64,000 nt of DNA from the NCBI RefSeq assembly GCF_904426505.1, contig NZ_CAJGBN010000056.1, forward strand, positions 186,001-250,000. The letters run 5' to 3'. The position numbers were made by a program, and so were the translations under genes. Below are positions 46,513-55,842 of this stretch, piece by piece; the stretch's first letter is position 1; every line of letters begins with the position of its first letter. The stretch is from Rubrivivax sp. A210. Its GTDB lineage: Bacteria; Pseudomonadota; Gammaproteobacteria; Burkholderiales; Burkholderiaceae_C. Under the pieces are notes generated by a model. It was given only the letters and a program-made list of their open reading frames with translations. It ran no database searches and was not told the DNA's origin.

Positions 46513-47349
46513 TCACGAGCGCTTGCCGGCGATGAGCACGTTGAGCAGGTCGCCGGCGAAGGCCTTGGTCTCGTCCATCACGGCCTTGTTGCGGCGGATG
46601 AGCCAGTTGTAGCCCATCACCGCGGGCACCGCGACGGCCAGGCCGATGGCGGTCATGATGAGCGACTCGCCCACCGGGCCGGCGACCTTGTCGATGCTGG
46701 CCTGGCCGCTGATGCCGATCTTGACCAGGGCGTTGTAGATGCCCCAGACGGTGCCGAACAGGCCCACGAACGGAGCCGTGGAGCCGACGGTGGCAAGGAA
46801 GGCCATGCCGTCCTGCAGCCGGCCCTGGATGTTGCCGACGGCGCGGTCGATCGACATGCTGATCCAGGTGTGCTTGTCGATGGTCTCGACCATCGTGCCT
46901 TCGTGGTGATCGCTCGAGGTGATGCCGCGCTCGGCGATGAAGCGAAAGGCCGAGCCTTCCTCGAGGGCGCCGACGCCAGCCTTGATCGAGCTGGCCTTCC
47001 AGAACGAGTCGGCCGAGCTGCGCGCGCTCTTGAGCATGGCGCGCTGCTCGAACAGCTTGGTGAAGATGATGTACCAGCTGCCCATCGACATGATGACCAT
47101 GATGATGAGGGTGCCGCGGGCGACGAAGTCGCCCTGCGTCCACAGCGCCTTCAGGCCATAGGGGTTGTCGACGGCTTCTTCGGTGACGGCGGGCGCCACC
47201 GCGGCCGGCGGCGCCGCGGGGGCGGGGGCCGAGGCGGCCTGGGCCAGCGCGGCGGTGGGCAGGCTGCAGGCCAGCACCAGGCCGGCCAGCGCCGAGGCGA
47301 GCGTCTTGGCCAGCCACGAGCGGGCATTGTTGAACTTGGTCATGGTCAT
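46513..47349 (-). CDS. exbB: ExbB/TolQ/MotA-family proton channel with signal-peptide extension
   Basis: 278 residues from the ATG at 47349, chosen because GGAG sits 6 bases upstream (47355-47358). A TTG at 47361 and a second ATG at 47343 are alternatives. The N-terminal about 75 residues are a signal-like hydrophobic segment and an Ala/Pro-rich linker (APAPAAPPAAVAPAV), longer than in E. coli ExbB. The core follows with three membrane helices and the family motif VGSTAPFVGLFGTVWGIYNA, then GESLIMTAIGLAVAVPAVMGYNWLIRRN. With ExbD and TonB it turns the proton gradient into force for outer-membrane transport. It is second in the tonB-exbB-exbD-exbD-TPR operon. Confidence 0.93.
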   Translation of the reverse strand: MTMTKFNNARSWLAKTLASALAGLVLACSLPTAALAQAASAPAPAAPPAAVAPAVTEEAVDNPYGLKALWTQGDFVARGTLIIMVIMSMGSWYIIFTKLFEQRAMLKSARSSADSFWKASSIKAGVGALEEGSAFRFIAERGITSSDHHEGTMVETIDKHTWISMSIDRAVGNIQGRLQDGMAFLATVGSTAPFVGLFGTVWGIYNALVKIGISGQASIDKVAGPVGESLIMTAIGLAVAVPAVMGYNWLIRRNKAVMDETKAFAGDLLNVLIAGKRS

Positions 47350-47410
47350 GTGGAACTCCAAAGGAACGGGCCGGCGCGGCCCCGCAGGCCACGCGCGTGG
47401 GGAGAGAGAA

Positions 47411-48070
47411 CTAGTCGGTGATCTTCCAGACGTAGGTGACGCGGGCGGTCAGCTTCTCGGGCTTGCCGTCGAGCGTGCCCGGCGTGCCCTTGCAGGCCTT
47501 CACCGCCTCGAGGGTGAGGCGGTCGAGCATCTTGTGCTCGCGCGTCGGGCCGGCCGATTTCTCGACCGTGGCCTCGTTGATCACGCCATTGGTGTCCATG
47601 GTGTAGACCACGACCACCGTGCCCTGGGCCTCGGCGCGGCGCGCCGCGGCGTTGTAGTCGGGGCGGTCGCACTTCGACGCGAAGTCGATCTTGGGCTCGA
47701 CGCGCACCGGCGCCCGCGGCGGGGCCGGCGGCGGCGCGATGGTCACTGGCGTCGGCGGCGGCGCGACCTGGGTCGTGGTGATGGTCGGCGCCGGGGTCGG
47801 CGGCGGGTTCACGTTGACCTCGGGCGGTGGCACGAAGGACGGCGGCGGCGGCGCGAACTTGGGCGGCGGCGGCAGGTTCTCGGGCGGCGGCGGCGGCGGC
47901 GGCTTCACCTCCTCGATGATCTTGGTCTCGAGCGGAGACTTGATCACCTCGACCAGGCGTTGCGCGAGGCCGTTGACCAGCGCCCAGCCGATCAGCAGGT
48001 GCAGCACCAGCACGAAGCCGAAACCGACGGCGTGCCTGCCCGGATTGCGTTGTTGTTGGGCGAAATCCAC
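47411..48070 (-). CDS. tonB: TonB energy-transduction protein
   Basis: 219 residues. The start is GTG at 48070, preceded by a strong GGAGGGAT Shine-Dalgarno. It has an N-terminal membrane anchor (HAVGFGFVLVLHLLIGWALVNGL) and a long Pro-rich periplasmic spacer (about 55-120, repeated PPP and TPAP). The C-terminal TonB domain (about 130-219) has the family pattern RPDYNAAARRAEAQGTVVV and two cysteines (Cys in SKCDRPD and VKACKGT) that may form a disulfide. It is first in the operon that continues with exbB, two exbD and a TPR gene. Iron regulation is plausible, but I see no convincing Fur box. Confidence 0.92.
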   Translation of the reverse strand: MDFAQQQRNPGRHAVGFGFVLVLHLLIGWALVNGLAQRLVEVIKSPLETKIIEEVKPPPPPPPENLPPPPKFAPPPPSFVPPPEVNVNPPPTPAPTITTTQVAPPPTPVTIAPPPAPPRAPVRVEPKIDFASKCDRPDYNAAARRAEAQGTVVVVYTMDTNGVINEATVEKSAGPTREHKMLDRLTLEAVKACKGTPGTLDGKPEKLTARVTYVWKITD

Positions 48071-48286
48071 TCATCCCTCCAGGCCGTGCCGCACATGAGA
48101 TATCGCGCGGTACGCCGTAATGTCCCGAATCCAGCCTCGTGAGCCGGCATGACCGGATGCGGTCAAGGCGCGGCACTATATCGCGAACCTCCGCGCACCC
48201 ACTCGGGGCATCACCCTAGGTGCGGGGGGTCGCCGGCTGGTGCATGCAAGCTTGCAGGACAGGCCAGCAAGATCGATGCCGCACGG
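48071..48286. other. Intergenic region between miaA and tonB with overlapping palindromes
   Basis: This 216-base gap holds the upstream region of tonB and the 3' end of miaA. TGCATGCA (48241-48248) and the perfect 12-bp palindrome TGCAAGCTTGCA (48245-48256) overlap near miaA. On the minus strand a TATAGT -10-like element at about 48176-48181 precedes tonB, but no good -35 accompanies it. No terminator hairpin with a T-run is seen. Confidence 0.4.
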
Positions 48287-49222
48287 TCATGTCCGGCCGG
48301 CGAGATCCATCAACAGGCCGACCGCGTGCGCCGTGGCGCCGTCGGCATCGCAAGCGATCACATGGCGTTCGGGGCTGGCGCGGAGCCAGGTCAACTGGCG
48401 CTTGGCAAGCTGGCGGGTGGCGGCCAGGCCGCACGCACGCAAGCCGTCCAGGCGGCCCGAATCCAGCGCCTCCCAGGCTTGGCGGTAGCCGACGCAGCGC
48501 ATGGCGGGCAGGCCAGGATGCAGGTCGCCACGCGCTCGCAAGGCCTTCACCTCGTCGACCAGGCCGGCAGCCAGCATGGCGTCGAAGCGCTCGGCGATGC
48601 GCCCGTGCAGCCAGGCGCGCGACTGCGGCTCCAGCGCCACCAGCGGCCACCCGGCCGCAGCCGGCGGCGGGCGTGCGCCGCCCTGGGCATGCCAGTCGCT
48701 GAGTGTGCGGCCGCTGGCGCGCCAGACCTCGAGCGCGCGCTGGATACGCTGGGCATCGGCCGGCGCCAGGCGCGCCGCGGTGGCGGGGTCGACGCGAGCC
48801 AGTTCGGCGTGCAGGGCCGGCCAGCCGAGCGCCGCGGCTTCGCGGTCGATGGCGGCGCGCACCTCGGCGTCGGCCGCCGGCATTGCGTCCAGGCCCTCGC
48901 GCAAGGCCTTGAAGTACAGCATGGTGCCGCCCACCAGCAGCGGCAGGCGGCCACGCTGCCGGATCTCGACCACCAGCCGCTGCGCATCGGCGGCAAAGCG
49001 GGCCGCCGAATAAGCCTCGCGAGGGTCGAGGATGTCGATCAGGTGGTGGGGCACGGCGGCGCGCTCGGCGGCGCTGGGCTTGGCGGTGGCTATGTCCATG
49101 CCGCGGTAGACCAGCGCCGAGTCGACGCTGATGATTTCCAGCGGCAAACGTTCGGCCAGGGCCAGCGCCACCGCGGTCTTGCCCGCGGCGGTGGGCCCGG
49201 CCAGACAGATTGCGGCGCTCAT
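48287..49222 (-). CDS. miaA: tRNA dimethylallyltransferase
   Basis: 311 residues from the ATG at 49222, overlapping the upstream MFS gene stop by 4 bases. MiaA adds a dimethylallyl group to A37 of tRNAs reading UNN codons. The P-loop [15 protein letters not shown], the [17 protein letters not shown] motif, [13 protein letters not shown] and the swinging domain with [12 protein letters not shown] are all present. Length is normal. The usual neighbours hfq and hflX are not adjacent in this genome; the gene lies instead behind a drug-exporter gene. Confidence 0.95.
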   Translation of the reverse strand: MSAAICLAGPTAAGKTAVALALAERLPLEIISVDSALVYRGMDIATAKPSAAERAAVPHHLIDILDPREAYSAARFAADAQRLVVEIRQRGRLPLLVGGTMLYFKALREGLDAMPAADAEVRAAIDREAAALGWPALHAELARVDPATAARLAPADAQRIQRALEVWRASGRTLSDWHAQGGARPPPAAAGWPLVALEPQSRAWLHGRIAERFDAMLAAGLVDEVKALRARGDLHPGLPAMRCVGYRQAWEALDSGRLDGLRACGLAATRQLAKRQLTWLRASPERHVIACDADGATAHAVGLLMDLAGRT

Positions 49223-50463
49223 CCCGACACCGGCCCGGCGCGGTGGACGCGCTGGACCAGGGTCCAGGCCACGACCGCGGTGGCCACGGCCCAGAAGGCC
49301 AGGCCATAGGCCAGAGGCCGCGTGCTGCCGTCCAGCGCCACGCCCAGCCAGCGTCCGACGACGAAGGCCACCAGCGCCAGCAGGAAGCCGGCCAGCGCCG
49401 AGGCGGTGCCGGCGGCACGCGGAAACGGCGCCACCACGCCAGCCTGGCCGCAGGGCTGGTGCAGGCCATGGCCGAAGAGGTAGAGGCATTGCGGCAGCAG
49501 CACCGCCCACACCGCCTGCACGCCGGCGGCGGCCAGCCCCGCCGCGAGCAGGCCGCCGGCCAGCGTGAAGAAGGCGCCGCGCTTCACCGTGGCCGTCATG
49601 CCCAGGCGGCCTATCCAGCGCCGGCACACCAAGGTGGACAGCAGGTAGGTGAAGGAGCCCACGGCCATCGCTGCGCCATAGGCGGCAGGCGAGAGGCCCA
49701 GCACGTCCATGTAGACGAAGGACGAGGCCGCCAGCACGATGAAGAGGCCGCCATAGGTACAAGCCACGAGCAGGGCCCAGGCCAGGAAGACGCGGTGTAC
49801 CGCGATCTCGCGCCAGCTTTGCAGCAGCGGCGCCCACGAGGTGGCCCGAGGGTTGAGCCGGCTCGCGGTTTCGGGCAGGCGCAGTGCGACGAAAGCGAGT
49901 GTGGCGGCGCCCGCCGCGGCCACCAGTGCGAGCGTGCCGCGCCAGCCCCACAGCGCCGCCGCCGCACCGCCGGCCAGAGGCGACGCCAGGGCGATGGCGC
50001 CCAGCCCGGTCAGCGCCAGCGCCATCACCTGGGCGCCTTCCTGCGGCTCGTAGAGGTCGCGCACGATGGCGCGCGCACACACCACGGCCGCCGCCATCGC
50101 CGCGCCCTGCAGCACGCGCCAGACGATGAGGGCGGTGATGCTGCCGGCCATGGCCGCGCCCAGGCTGGCCGCGGTGTAGAGCGCCAGCCCCCACAGCAGC
50201 ACCGGGCGCCGCCCGACGCGGTCGGCCACCGGGCCCCAGGCGAGCTGGGCGAAGCCGAAGGCGAGGATGAGGGCCGACATCGTCAGCTGCGCCGAGGCCA
50301 TCGAGGCGCCCAGCGCCGCCGTGAGCATGGGCAGGGCCGGCAGGTAGATGTCGGTGGTCACCGGCTGCAGGCCCAGCAGCAACGACAGCGCCAGGGCGGC
50401 CAGGCCGGGGGCGACGGTCACCATGGCAACGGGAGCCACGGCGGCCGGTGGAGAAGTCGACAT
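49219..50463 (-). CDS. MFS multidrug exporter, Bcr/CflA family
   Basis: 414 residues from the ATG at 50463. Twelve predicted membrane helices. It has the Bcr/CflA signatures [18 protein letters not shown] in helix 1 and the loop motif [16 protein letters not shown] between helices 2 and 3, then [23 protein letters not shown]. The family exports bicyclomycin, sulfonamide, chloramphenicol or small metabolites such as cysteine; the substrate cannot be told here. It overlaps miaA by 4 bases (ATGA), so both are probably cotranscribed. The ParA gene starts 90 bases away, divergent. Confidence 0.9.
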   Translation of the reverse strand: MSTSPPAAVAPVAMVTVAPGLAALALSLLLGLQPVTTDIYLPALPMLTAALGASMASAQLTMSALILAFGFAQLAWGPVADRVGRRPVLLWGLALYTAASLGAAMAGSITALIVWRVLQGAAMAAAVVCARAIVRDLYEPQEGAQVMALALTGLGAIALASPLAGGAAAALWGWRGTLALVAAAGAATLAFVALRLPETASRLNPRATSWAPLLQSWREIAVHRVFLAWALLVACTYGGLFIVLAASSFVYMDVLGLSPAAYGAAMAVGSFTYLLSTLVCRRWIGRLGMTATVKRGAFFTLAGGLLAAGLAAAGVQAVWAVLLPQCLYLFGHGLHQPCGQAGVVAPFPRAAGTASALAGFLLALVAFVVGRWLGVALDGSTRPLAYGLAFWAVATAVVAWTLVQRVHRAGPVSG

Positions 50464-50553
50464 CGGGCGAGATTAGCAGGCGGACGCGGCGAAAGCGCCG
50501 CAGGTGCTGCGATGCACAATCCGGGTTTCGCCATCCAGACCAGGGAACCCTGC

Positions 50554-51315
50554 ATGCGCCGCGTCGTGTTCAACCAGAAGGGCGGGGTCGGCAAGTCGAC
50601 CATCACCTGCAACCTCGCCGCCGTGGCGGCCAGCCAGGGACAGCGCACGCTGGTGGTGGATCTCGATCCCCAGGCGAATTCGACGCGCTACCTGATAGGC
50701 GATGCCGACCCCGGCGCCGGTGCTGCCGAGTTCTTCGGCACCACGCTCAGCTTTGCGATGCGCGCGCCCAAGACCGCCGAATACATCGTCGAGACACCCT
50801 TCGAGAACCTGCACCTGATGCCCTCCAGCGGCGCGCTCGAAGAGCTGCACGGCAAGCTGGAGAGCCGCTACAAGATCTACAAGCTGCGCGATGCCCTGGC
50901 CGAGCTGGCCTCCAGCTACGACGAGATCTGGATCGACACCCCGCCGGCGCTGAACTTCTACACGCGTTCGGCGCTCATCGCCGCCGAACGTTGCCTGATC
51001 CCGTTTGATTGCGATGACTTCTCGCGCCACGCGCTCTACGGCCTGCTCGAGAGCGTGAAGGAGATCCAGGCCGACCACAACGCGGGGCTGGAGGTCGAGG
51101 GCATCGTCGTCAATCAGTTCCAGCCGCGCGCCAGCCTGCCGCAGCGCGTGGTGGCGGAGCTCATCGCCGAAGGCCTGCCGGTGCTGCAGCCCTACCTCAG
51201 CGCCAGCGTCAAGATGAAGGAATCGCACGAGGCGGCGCTGCCCATGGTGCATCTGGACGCGCGCCACAAGCTGTCGCAGGAGTTCCTGGCGCTGTACCAG
51301 GGACTGGCGGCCTAG
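50554..51315 (+). CDS. ParA/Soj-family ATPase (orphan)
   Basis: 253 residues from the ATG at 50554. The deviant Walker A motif is [14 protein letters not shown] at residues 9-22, and the other ATP-binding blocks are [25 protein letters not shown] and [15 protein letters not shown]. ParA-type ATPases position plasmids, chromosomes or protein clusters. There is no ParB gene, CTPase or parS-like site nearby, so this is not an ordinary segregation locus. Single ParA copies in Burkholderiales have been linked to positioning of other cell structures. Function open. Confidence 0.9.
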   Translation: MRRVVFNQKGGVGKSTITCNLAAVAASQGQRTLVVDLDPQANSTRYLIGDADPGAGAAEFFGTTLSFAMRAPKTAEYIVETPFENLHLMPSSGALEELHGKLESRYKIYKLRDALAELASSYDEIWIDTPPALNFYTRSALIAAERCLIPFDCDDFSRHALYGLLESVKEIQADHNAGLEVEGIVVNQFQPRASLPQRVVAELIAEGLPVLQPYLSASVKMKESHEAALPMVHLDARHKLSQEFLALYQGLAA

Positions 51316-51389
51316 GCCTCGGCGCAGCCGCGGCGCAGGCCGTCATCTGCTGCTGCAGCGGATGACCGCCCCGGGTTCGCGCGGCGGCG

Positions 51390-53501
51390 CTACTTCGTCG
51401 CCGCGCCCCGATCCACGAGACGCAGCACGCGCGCAATGATGGTGACGGGCGGACCGATGGCCGTCGCGATCGTCACCACCTCCAGCACCCACAGCGACGA
51501 GCCCTGTCGCGCCAGCGGCGTCCAGGTGCGGATGCGCTGGCGCGCCGGCGCGCCCGAGCGGATTTCGACGGTGTCCACCGGCCCCGGCACGAGGGACCAG
51601 GTGGTCGGGTTCGATGTCGGCTCGGTACCGGCGGCAGTCCCGATGTTGAGGCCAGTGCCGTCGTCGAACAGGGCATGCTCCACCAGCTGGCTCGCGTTGC
51701 GGAACACTTCCCAATGGCGGGCGAAGCCCGCGATGCTGAACGTCAAGGCCCCGCCGGCATGCACCGGGATGCTCGCGACGACGCCGTTGCCGATGAACCC
51801 GCCCCCGGCCGTGATCGGGGCCATGGCGAGCCAGCGCTCGCTGCCGTCGGCATCGACCGCCAGTCGAACGTAGTCGTTGGCGATGAAGGTCTGGCCGGCG
51901 ATGGTCTGCGCGAGTGAAACGGTGTCCGCGGCCACGCTGACGGTGTAGCTGGCCGTCGGATCGGTCAGCGAGCTGCCGGCGCCACCGCCGCCGAACGCGA
52001 TCACGTCCTGCGCCAGTTCGGTGCGCGGCAGGTTGTTCGGCGCGCTGGCGAGGAACGTCTTCGCAAAGCCGCCCCAGCGGCTTCCGGTGGCGAACTCGGT
52101 CGCGCTGACCGGCAGTCGGTTCGCCAGGTCGAGCTCGCGCATCGTCTGGCCGGGGGTATTGGCGGTGGCCAGCGTCACGGTCGTTCCAGCGCGCGAGCCG
52201 TCCAGGTAGGTCTGGGTGGCCACCACCGTGACGTCGTAGGTCGCCGCCGCCAGCGCGTGCCGGCGCAGCACCAGCGCCGTCTGCGACACCTGCAGCTCGT
52301 TCTGGAGGCCCGTTACCGGATCCAAGTCTTCGCTGAAGCCGCTGACCAGCAGCGGCTGCGGAAAGGTCAGCGTGATACCGCGGTCGTCGCGCGACCAGGT
52401 GCAAACCAGGGTCCCGAAGTCGCCACGCACCTGCGCGTTGCCGTTCGCGAAGAAGCTGACCAGATAGGCCGCATCGGGCCCGATGCCGGTGCCGTAGTAG
52501 GCGAGGGTCCGGCCGGCGAGTTCAGTCGCCGCCGGTGGCGCGGTCAGCGGCAAGCTGGCCCGGGCCGACTGCAGCGCGGCGTCGAAGGCCGCCGGGTCGG
52601 CTGCCACGGTGGTGGCCAGGAAGCTGGAATAGGTCGTTGCGTCGGACACCAGAGACCAGACGTCGGCCTTGCCGGCGGGCAGGGCCACGCCGCCGTCGAC
52701 GACGCGCTGGATCAGCGCCGCCATGTCGCGCGCATCGTCCAGCGACACGCGCGCCAGGGCGGCGTCCAGCTGTGCGGCTGTAGTCGGCAGCGTGCCGCCG
52801 TTGGCCGGGATCGCAAGGGCCGACATGGCGGTACTGTGGTGGGTGGCGTCCAGACGGGACAGCGTGGCGGCGTCGATCCGGCCGCCACCGGAGGCGGTCA
52901 CCAGCGCGCCAAATTCGCCGACCAGTGTGCGCAGGCGCGCGACGCCACCGGCGCCGACGGCGTCGATGCGGACGAAGTCGCTGGATGCGGCGCTGCGCAC
53001 GGTGACAGCGAACGCCCCGTTCGCGCCCGCCGTCGCGGTGAAGCTGCGGCCGGCCACGTCGGCGGTGACAGCGGCGCCAGGCAATGGTGCGTCACTGGCG
53101 GTTCCGGCCAGCACCAGTTGCGCTTCGACGCTGACGCTGACCCGCGCCGCAGAGGTGGCGCCGCCGTCATCGGCACGCGCGGTGTAGCTGAAGCTGTCGC
53201 TGCCGTAGTAGCCGCTCGCGGGCGTGTAGACGATGCGGCCGTTGCTGACCGAAGCCGTGCCATGAGCGGGCGCGCTCACCGACAACAAGCTCAGTCCGCC
53301 GCTGCTGGCGCGGTCGTTGCCAATGACGTCGACTGTCGCAGGCGCGTTCCAGGTGGCGGTCGCCGTGTCGTCGGCGAGCGCCAGCGTCGCGGCCGGAGGT
53401 GCTGGCGGAGAGCCGCCCCCACCCCCGCCACAACCTGCCAGAACCGAAATAACGACAGCGCCAAGCACGACTCGGCCGCGCAATCCGATGGTTGCGAACA
53501 T
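51390..53501 (-). CDS. Large exported lipoprotein with Ig-like domain, function unknown
   Basis: 703 residues from the ATG at 53501, with a strong GGAGG upstream. The signal peptide ends in the lipobox VLAGC followed by a run of six glycines, typical of surface-exposed or outer-membrane lipoproteins. Residues about 45-125 form an Ig/cadherin-like domain (APATVDVIGNDRASS, then GRIVYTPASGYYGSDSFSYTA), and about 130-180 a carboxypeptidase-regulatory-like fold. The remainder (about 200-703) matches nothing I recognise; it contains a DGS-rich beta region and a C-terminal stretch with a WEVFRNAS motif. The codon use includes more A/T than the neighbours, a mild hint of different origin. The gene has no operon partner. 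Confidence 0.8.
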   Translation of the reverse strand: MFATIGLRGRVVLGAVVISVLAGCGGGGGGSPPAPPAATLALADDTATATWNAPATVDVIGNDRASSGGLSLLSVSAPAHGTASVSNGRIVYTPASGYYGSDSFSYTARADDGGATSAARVSVSVEAQLVLAGTASDAPLPGAAVTADVAGRSFTATAGANGAFAVTVRSAASSDFVRIDAVGAGGVARLRTLVGEFGALVTASGGGRIDAATLSRLDATHHSTAMSALAIPANGGTLPTTAAQLDAALARVSLDDARDMAALIQRVVDGGVALPAGKADVWSLVSDATTYSSFLATTVAADPAAFDAALQSARASLPLTAPPAATELAGRTLAYYGTGIGPDAAYLVSFFANGNAQVRGDFGTLVCTWSRDDRGITLTFPQPLLVSGFSEDLDPVTGLQNELQVSQTALVLRRHALAAATYDVTVVATQTYLDGSRAGTTVTLATANTPGQTMRELDLANRLPVSATEFATGSRWGGFAKTFLASAPNNLPRTELAQDVIAFGGGGAGSSLTDPTASYTVSVAADTVSLAQTIAGQTFIANDYVRLAVDADGSERWLAMAPITAGGGFIGNGVVASIPVHAGGALTFSIAGFARHWEVFRNASQLVEHALFDDGTGLNIGTAAGTEPTSNPTTWSLVPGPVDTVEIRSGAPARQRIRTWTPLARQGSSLWVLEVVTIATAIGPPVTIIARVLRLVDRGAATK

Positions 53502-53631
53502 GTATTCCTCCCCGTTTTCAAAAGTCTACAAGGCGCGCCACCGGGTTGTACTGGCGGGGAACCGCTGCCACGCAGCGGCCGCTGCAGCGCTGGCGGTCGA
53601 CAACGGGCAGGCGCGCGCCGCGGCGCGTGAC

Positions 53632-54786
53632 TCAGAAGCGCTCGTCGTCGCGCAGATAGCGCCACTGCCCCGGCGGCAGTTGCCCCAGCACGACGCTGCC
53701 GATGCGCACGCGCTTGAGTCCGACGACGCGCAGGCCCACCAGTTCGCACATGCGGCGGATCTGGCGCTTGCGGCCTTCGCGCAGCACCACCCGCAGCTGG
53801 TCTTCGTTTTGCCAGCTCACCTGGGCCGGGCGCAGCGCCACGCCGTCGAGCTCGAGGCCATGGCGCAGCAGCGCCAGGTCTTCGTCGGGCAGGCGGCCGG
53901 GCCGGCTGTATTCGACGCGCACCAGGTATTCCTTCTCCACCCGCGTCTCGTCGCCGATCAGGCGCTTGGCGATGCGGCCATCCTGGGTAAAGACCAGCAG
54001 GCCGGTGGAATCGATGTCCAGCCGCCCGGCCGGCGCCAGGTGGCGCAGATGGGCACCGCGGAACTCGAGACCCGAGCGGTCCTCGACCCAGCGGTTGGCC
54101 GGCGTGACCAGGGTCAGCGCCGGCTCGTGGCCGTCCTCGGCCTGGCCGCTGACATAGCCGATGGGCTTGTGCAGCAGCACGGTGACGCGGCGGGCCTGCT
54201 CGACGCGGGCGCGCTCGTCGATCGCAATCGCGGCATCAGCCGCGACGCGCTGGCCCAGCACCACGGCCTGGCCGTCCACGCTCACCCAGCCGGCCTCGAT
54301 CCAGTCGTCGGCCTCGCGCCGCGAGGCCAGGCCGCGCTCGGTGATGAGCTTGGAGACGCGCACGCCTTCGGCGGCGGCGGCGGGCTCAGGCCGCTGCGAT
54401 GGTTCAGGTCGTCGCGCGGGCTGGTCCGGCTGGGGCCGGGGCCCAGCTTGCGGGCGCGGTGCGCGGTCTGGGGCGGGCGCCCGGTCAGGGCGCGCGACCG
54501 GCCGGTCGGGGCGAGGGGGGCGATCCTGGCGGTCGGGACGCGGCGGACGTTCCGGGCGCGGGGGCGGCCGCTCGGCGCGTGCGGGCGACCGGTCGGGACG
54601 GGGCGGTCTGTCGGCGCGCTCTGGCCTTGCGCTGCGTTCGTTGCGCTCGGCGGGCGGGGCCGCGCCGCGCTCGGCCAGCGGCGGCCGTGGCGGCTTGCGC
54701 GGCGCCGTCATCGCGCGAACCGGGGCACGCAGGGGATCGCGCGCCGGGGCGCGGGCTTTGACGCTGAGCTTGGGGCGGTCGGCCAT
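53632..54786 (-). CDS. 23S rRNA pseudouridine synthase, RluF/RluB type, with long Arg/Pro-rich N-terminal tail
   Basis: 384 residues from the ATG at 54786. The first about 135 residues are an intrinsically disordered tail of PDRP/PERP-type repeats with many Arg and Pro. An S4 RNA-binding domain follows ([25 protein letters not shown]), then the pseudouridine synthase core with the catalytic Asp in [17 protein letters not shown] and the [11 protein letters not shown] motif. The C-terminal block [13 protein letters not shown] and [10 protein letters not shown] resembles E. coli RluF, which modifies U2604 of 23S rRNA; RluB is the alternative. Long basic tails are common in betaproteobacterial members of this group. 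It is divergent from the Sel1 gene with 71 bases between. Confidence 0.88.
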   Translation of the reverse strand: MADRPKLSVKARAPARDPLRAPVRAMTAPRKPPRPPLAERGAAPPAERNERSARPERADRPPRPDRSPARAERPPPRPERPPRPDRQDRPPRPDRPVARPDRAPAPDRAPRPQAGPRPQPDQPARRPEPSQRPEPAAAAEGVRVSKLITERGLASRREADDWIEAGWVSVDGQAVVLGQRVAADAAIAIDERARVEQARRVTVLLHKPIGYVSGQAEDGHEPALTLVTPANRWVEDRSGLEFRGAHLRHLAPAGRLDIDSTGLLVFTQDGRIAKRLIGDETRVEKEYLVRVEYSRPGRLPDEDLALLRHGLELDGVALRPAQVSWQNEDQLRVVLREGRKRQIRRMCELVGLRVVGLKRVRIGSVVLGQLPPGQWRYLRDDERF

Positions 54787-54857
54787 GCGGGCATTGGACC
54801 ACGGCCACGGCCTCGTCCATCGCCGTGCTCGAGCGCAAACCTCCCGCGTAAGGCAGC

Positions 54858-55589
54858 ATGGCCGGCCACCGACGAAAACCCATGAAGCCGCCCTTGCCTG
54901 CCCGAACATGGATCAGCCGCTGCCTCGCCGCCGCCCTTTACGGCTGGACCCTGCTGGCCCAGGCCCTGCCGCCGGCCCAGCAGGCCCGCCTGGACGCCGC
55001 CGTGCTGGACTACGAGGCCGGCCGCCACGGCGCCGCCCGCGCCGCCTTCGAGCGCTTGGCGCGCCAGGGCGTGGCGGCGGCCGACTACAACCTCGCCGTG
55101 ATGCACCTGCGCGGCGAGGTCCCGCGCCCCGACCTGCGCCGTGCCGAGCAGGGCCTCGAGCGGGCCGCCGAGCGCGGCTTCGTGACGGCGCAGTTCATGC
55201 TGGGCCAGAGCCTGGAGAACGGCGCCCTGGGCCGGCGCGACCTGGTGCGGGCCCACGACTGGTACGAAAAAGCCGCCACGGCCGGCAGCATCGAGGCCCA
55301 GCTCGCGATGGGCACGGCCTGCTACCTGGGCCGCGGCCGCCCGCGCGACGCCGCGCTGGCTGCGCACTGGTACCGCGAGGCGGCCAAGGGCGGCGATGTC
55401 GGCGCGCAATACCTGCTGGCCTCGATGTACGAGCAGGGCGAGGGTGTGGCGGCCGACCTGCGCCTCGCGAGCTACTGGTACGCGGCGGCGGCGCGCCAGG
55501 GCGATGTGGCCGCGCCCTACAAGCTGCGCGAACTGGAGGCGCGCGGCGCTGCCGCAGCGGCTGCAGACCCGGCTACAGCACCACCTTGA
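54858..55589 (+). CDS. Exported Sel1-repeat protein
   Basis: 243 residues from the ATG at 54858; a second ATG at 54882 (MKPPLPART) would give a tighter signal peptide. After a hydrophobic signal segment ([19 protein letters not shown]) come five Sel1-like repeats of about 36 residues ([58 protein letters not shown] and a C-terminal partial one). Sel1 repeats mediate protein-protein contacts. The gene ends in an Ala-rich tail whose last 17 bases overlap the convergent ybeD gene. Function unknown. Confidence 0.88.
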   Translation: MAGHRRKPMKPPLPARTWISRCLAAALYGWTLLAQALPPAQQARLDAAVLDYEAGRHGAARAAFERLARQGVAAADYNLAVMHLRGEVPRPDLRRAEQGLERAAERGFVTAQFMLGQSLENGALGRRDLVRAHDWYEKAATAGSIEAQLAMGTACYLGRGRPRDAALAAHWYREAAKGGDVGAQYLLASMYEQGEGVAADLRLASYWYAAAARQGDVAAPYKLRELEARGAAAAAADPATAPP

Positions 55590-55842
55590 CCATCGGATGG
55601 GTGCTGAGCGTGCGGTAGAGCTCGTCGAGCTGCGTGCGGCTGGTGGCGGTGACGGTGAGCGTCAGCCCCAGGTATTTGCCGCCCTTGCTGGGGCGGCGTT
55701 CTATGCTGGCCGGGTCGAAGCCAGGATCAAAGGTGCGCGCCACGGCCACCATCGCGTCCTCGAAGCCCTCGGCCTGCTGGCCCATCACCTTGATGGGAAA
55801 GGGGCTCGGGTATTCGATCAGGCTGGGCCGGTCGGCTTCCAT
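55573..55842 (-). CDS. ybeD: DUF493 family protein (YbeD-like)
   Basis: 89 residues from the ATG at 55842, sharing one base with the dat stop (TGATG). It is a small ferredoxin-like alpha/beta protein with the family pattern LIEYPSPFPIKVMGQQ, then [33 protein letters not shown]. In most proteobacteria it lies between dacA/dat and lipB; the function is not settled. Here the next gene on this strand is absent: the Sel1 gene converges from the other side and overlaps by 17 bases, so lipB and lipA are not linked as usual. Confidence 0.92.
   Translation of the reverse strand: MEADRPSLIEYPSPFPIKVMGQQAEGFEDAMVAVARTFDPGFDPASIERRPSKGGKYLGLTLTVTATSRTQLDELYRTLSTHPMVKVVL

Noticed and set aside
48071-48200. 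Fur box upstream of tonB
   Set aside because: No stretch resembles the GATAATGATAATCATTATC consensus well enough.
54390-54700. CRISPR-like or minisatellite repeat in the Arg/Pro coding stretch
   Set aside because: The repetition is at codon level within an intact gene; there are no constant-length repeats with unique spacers.
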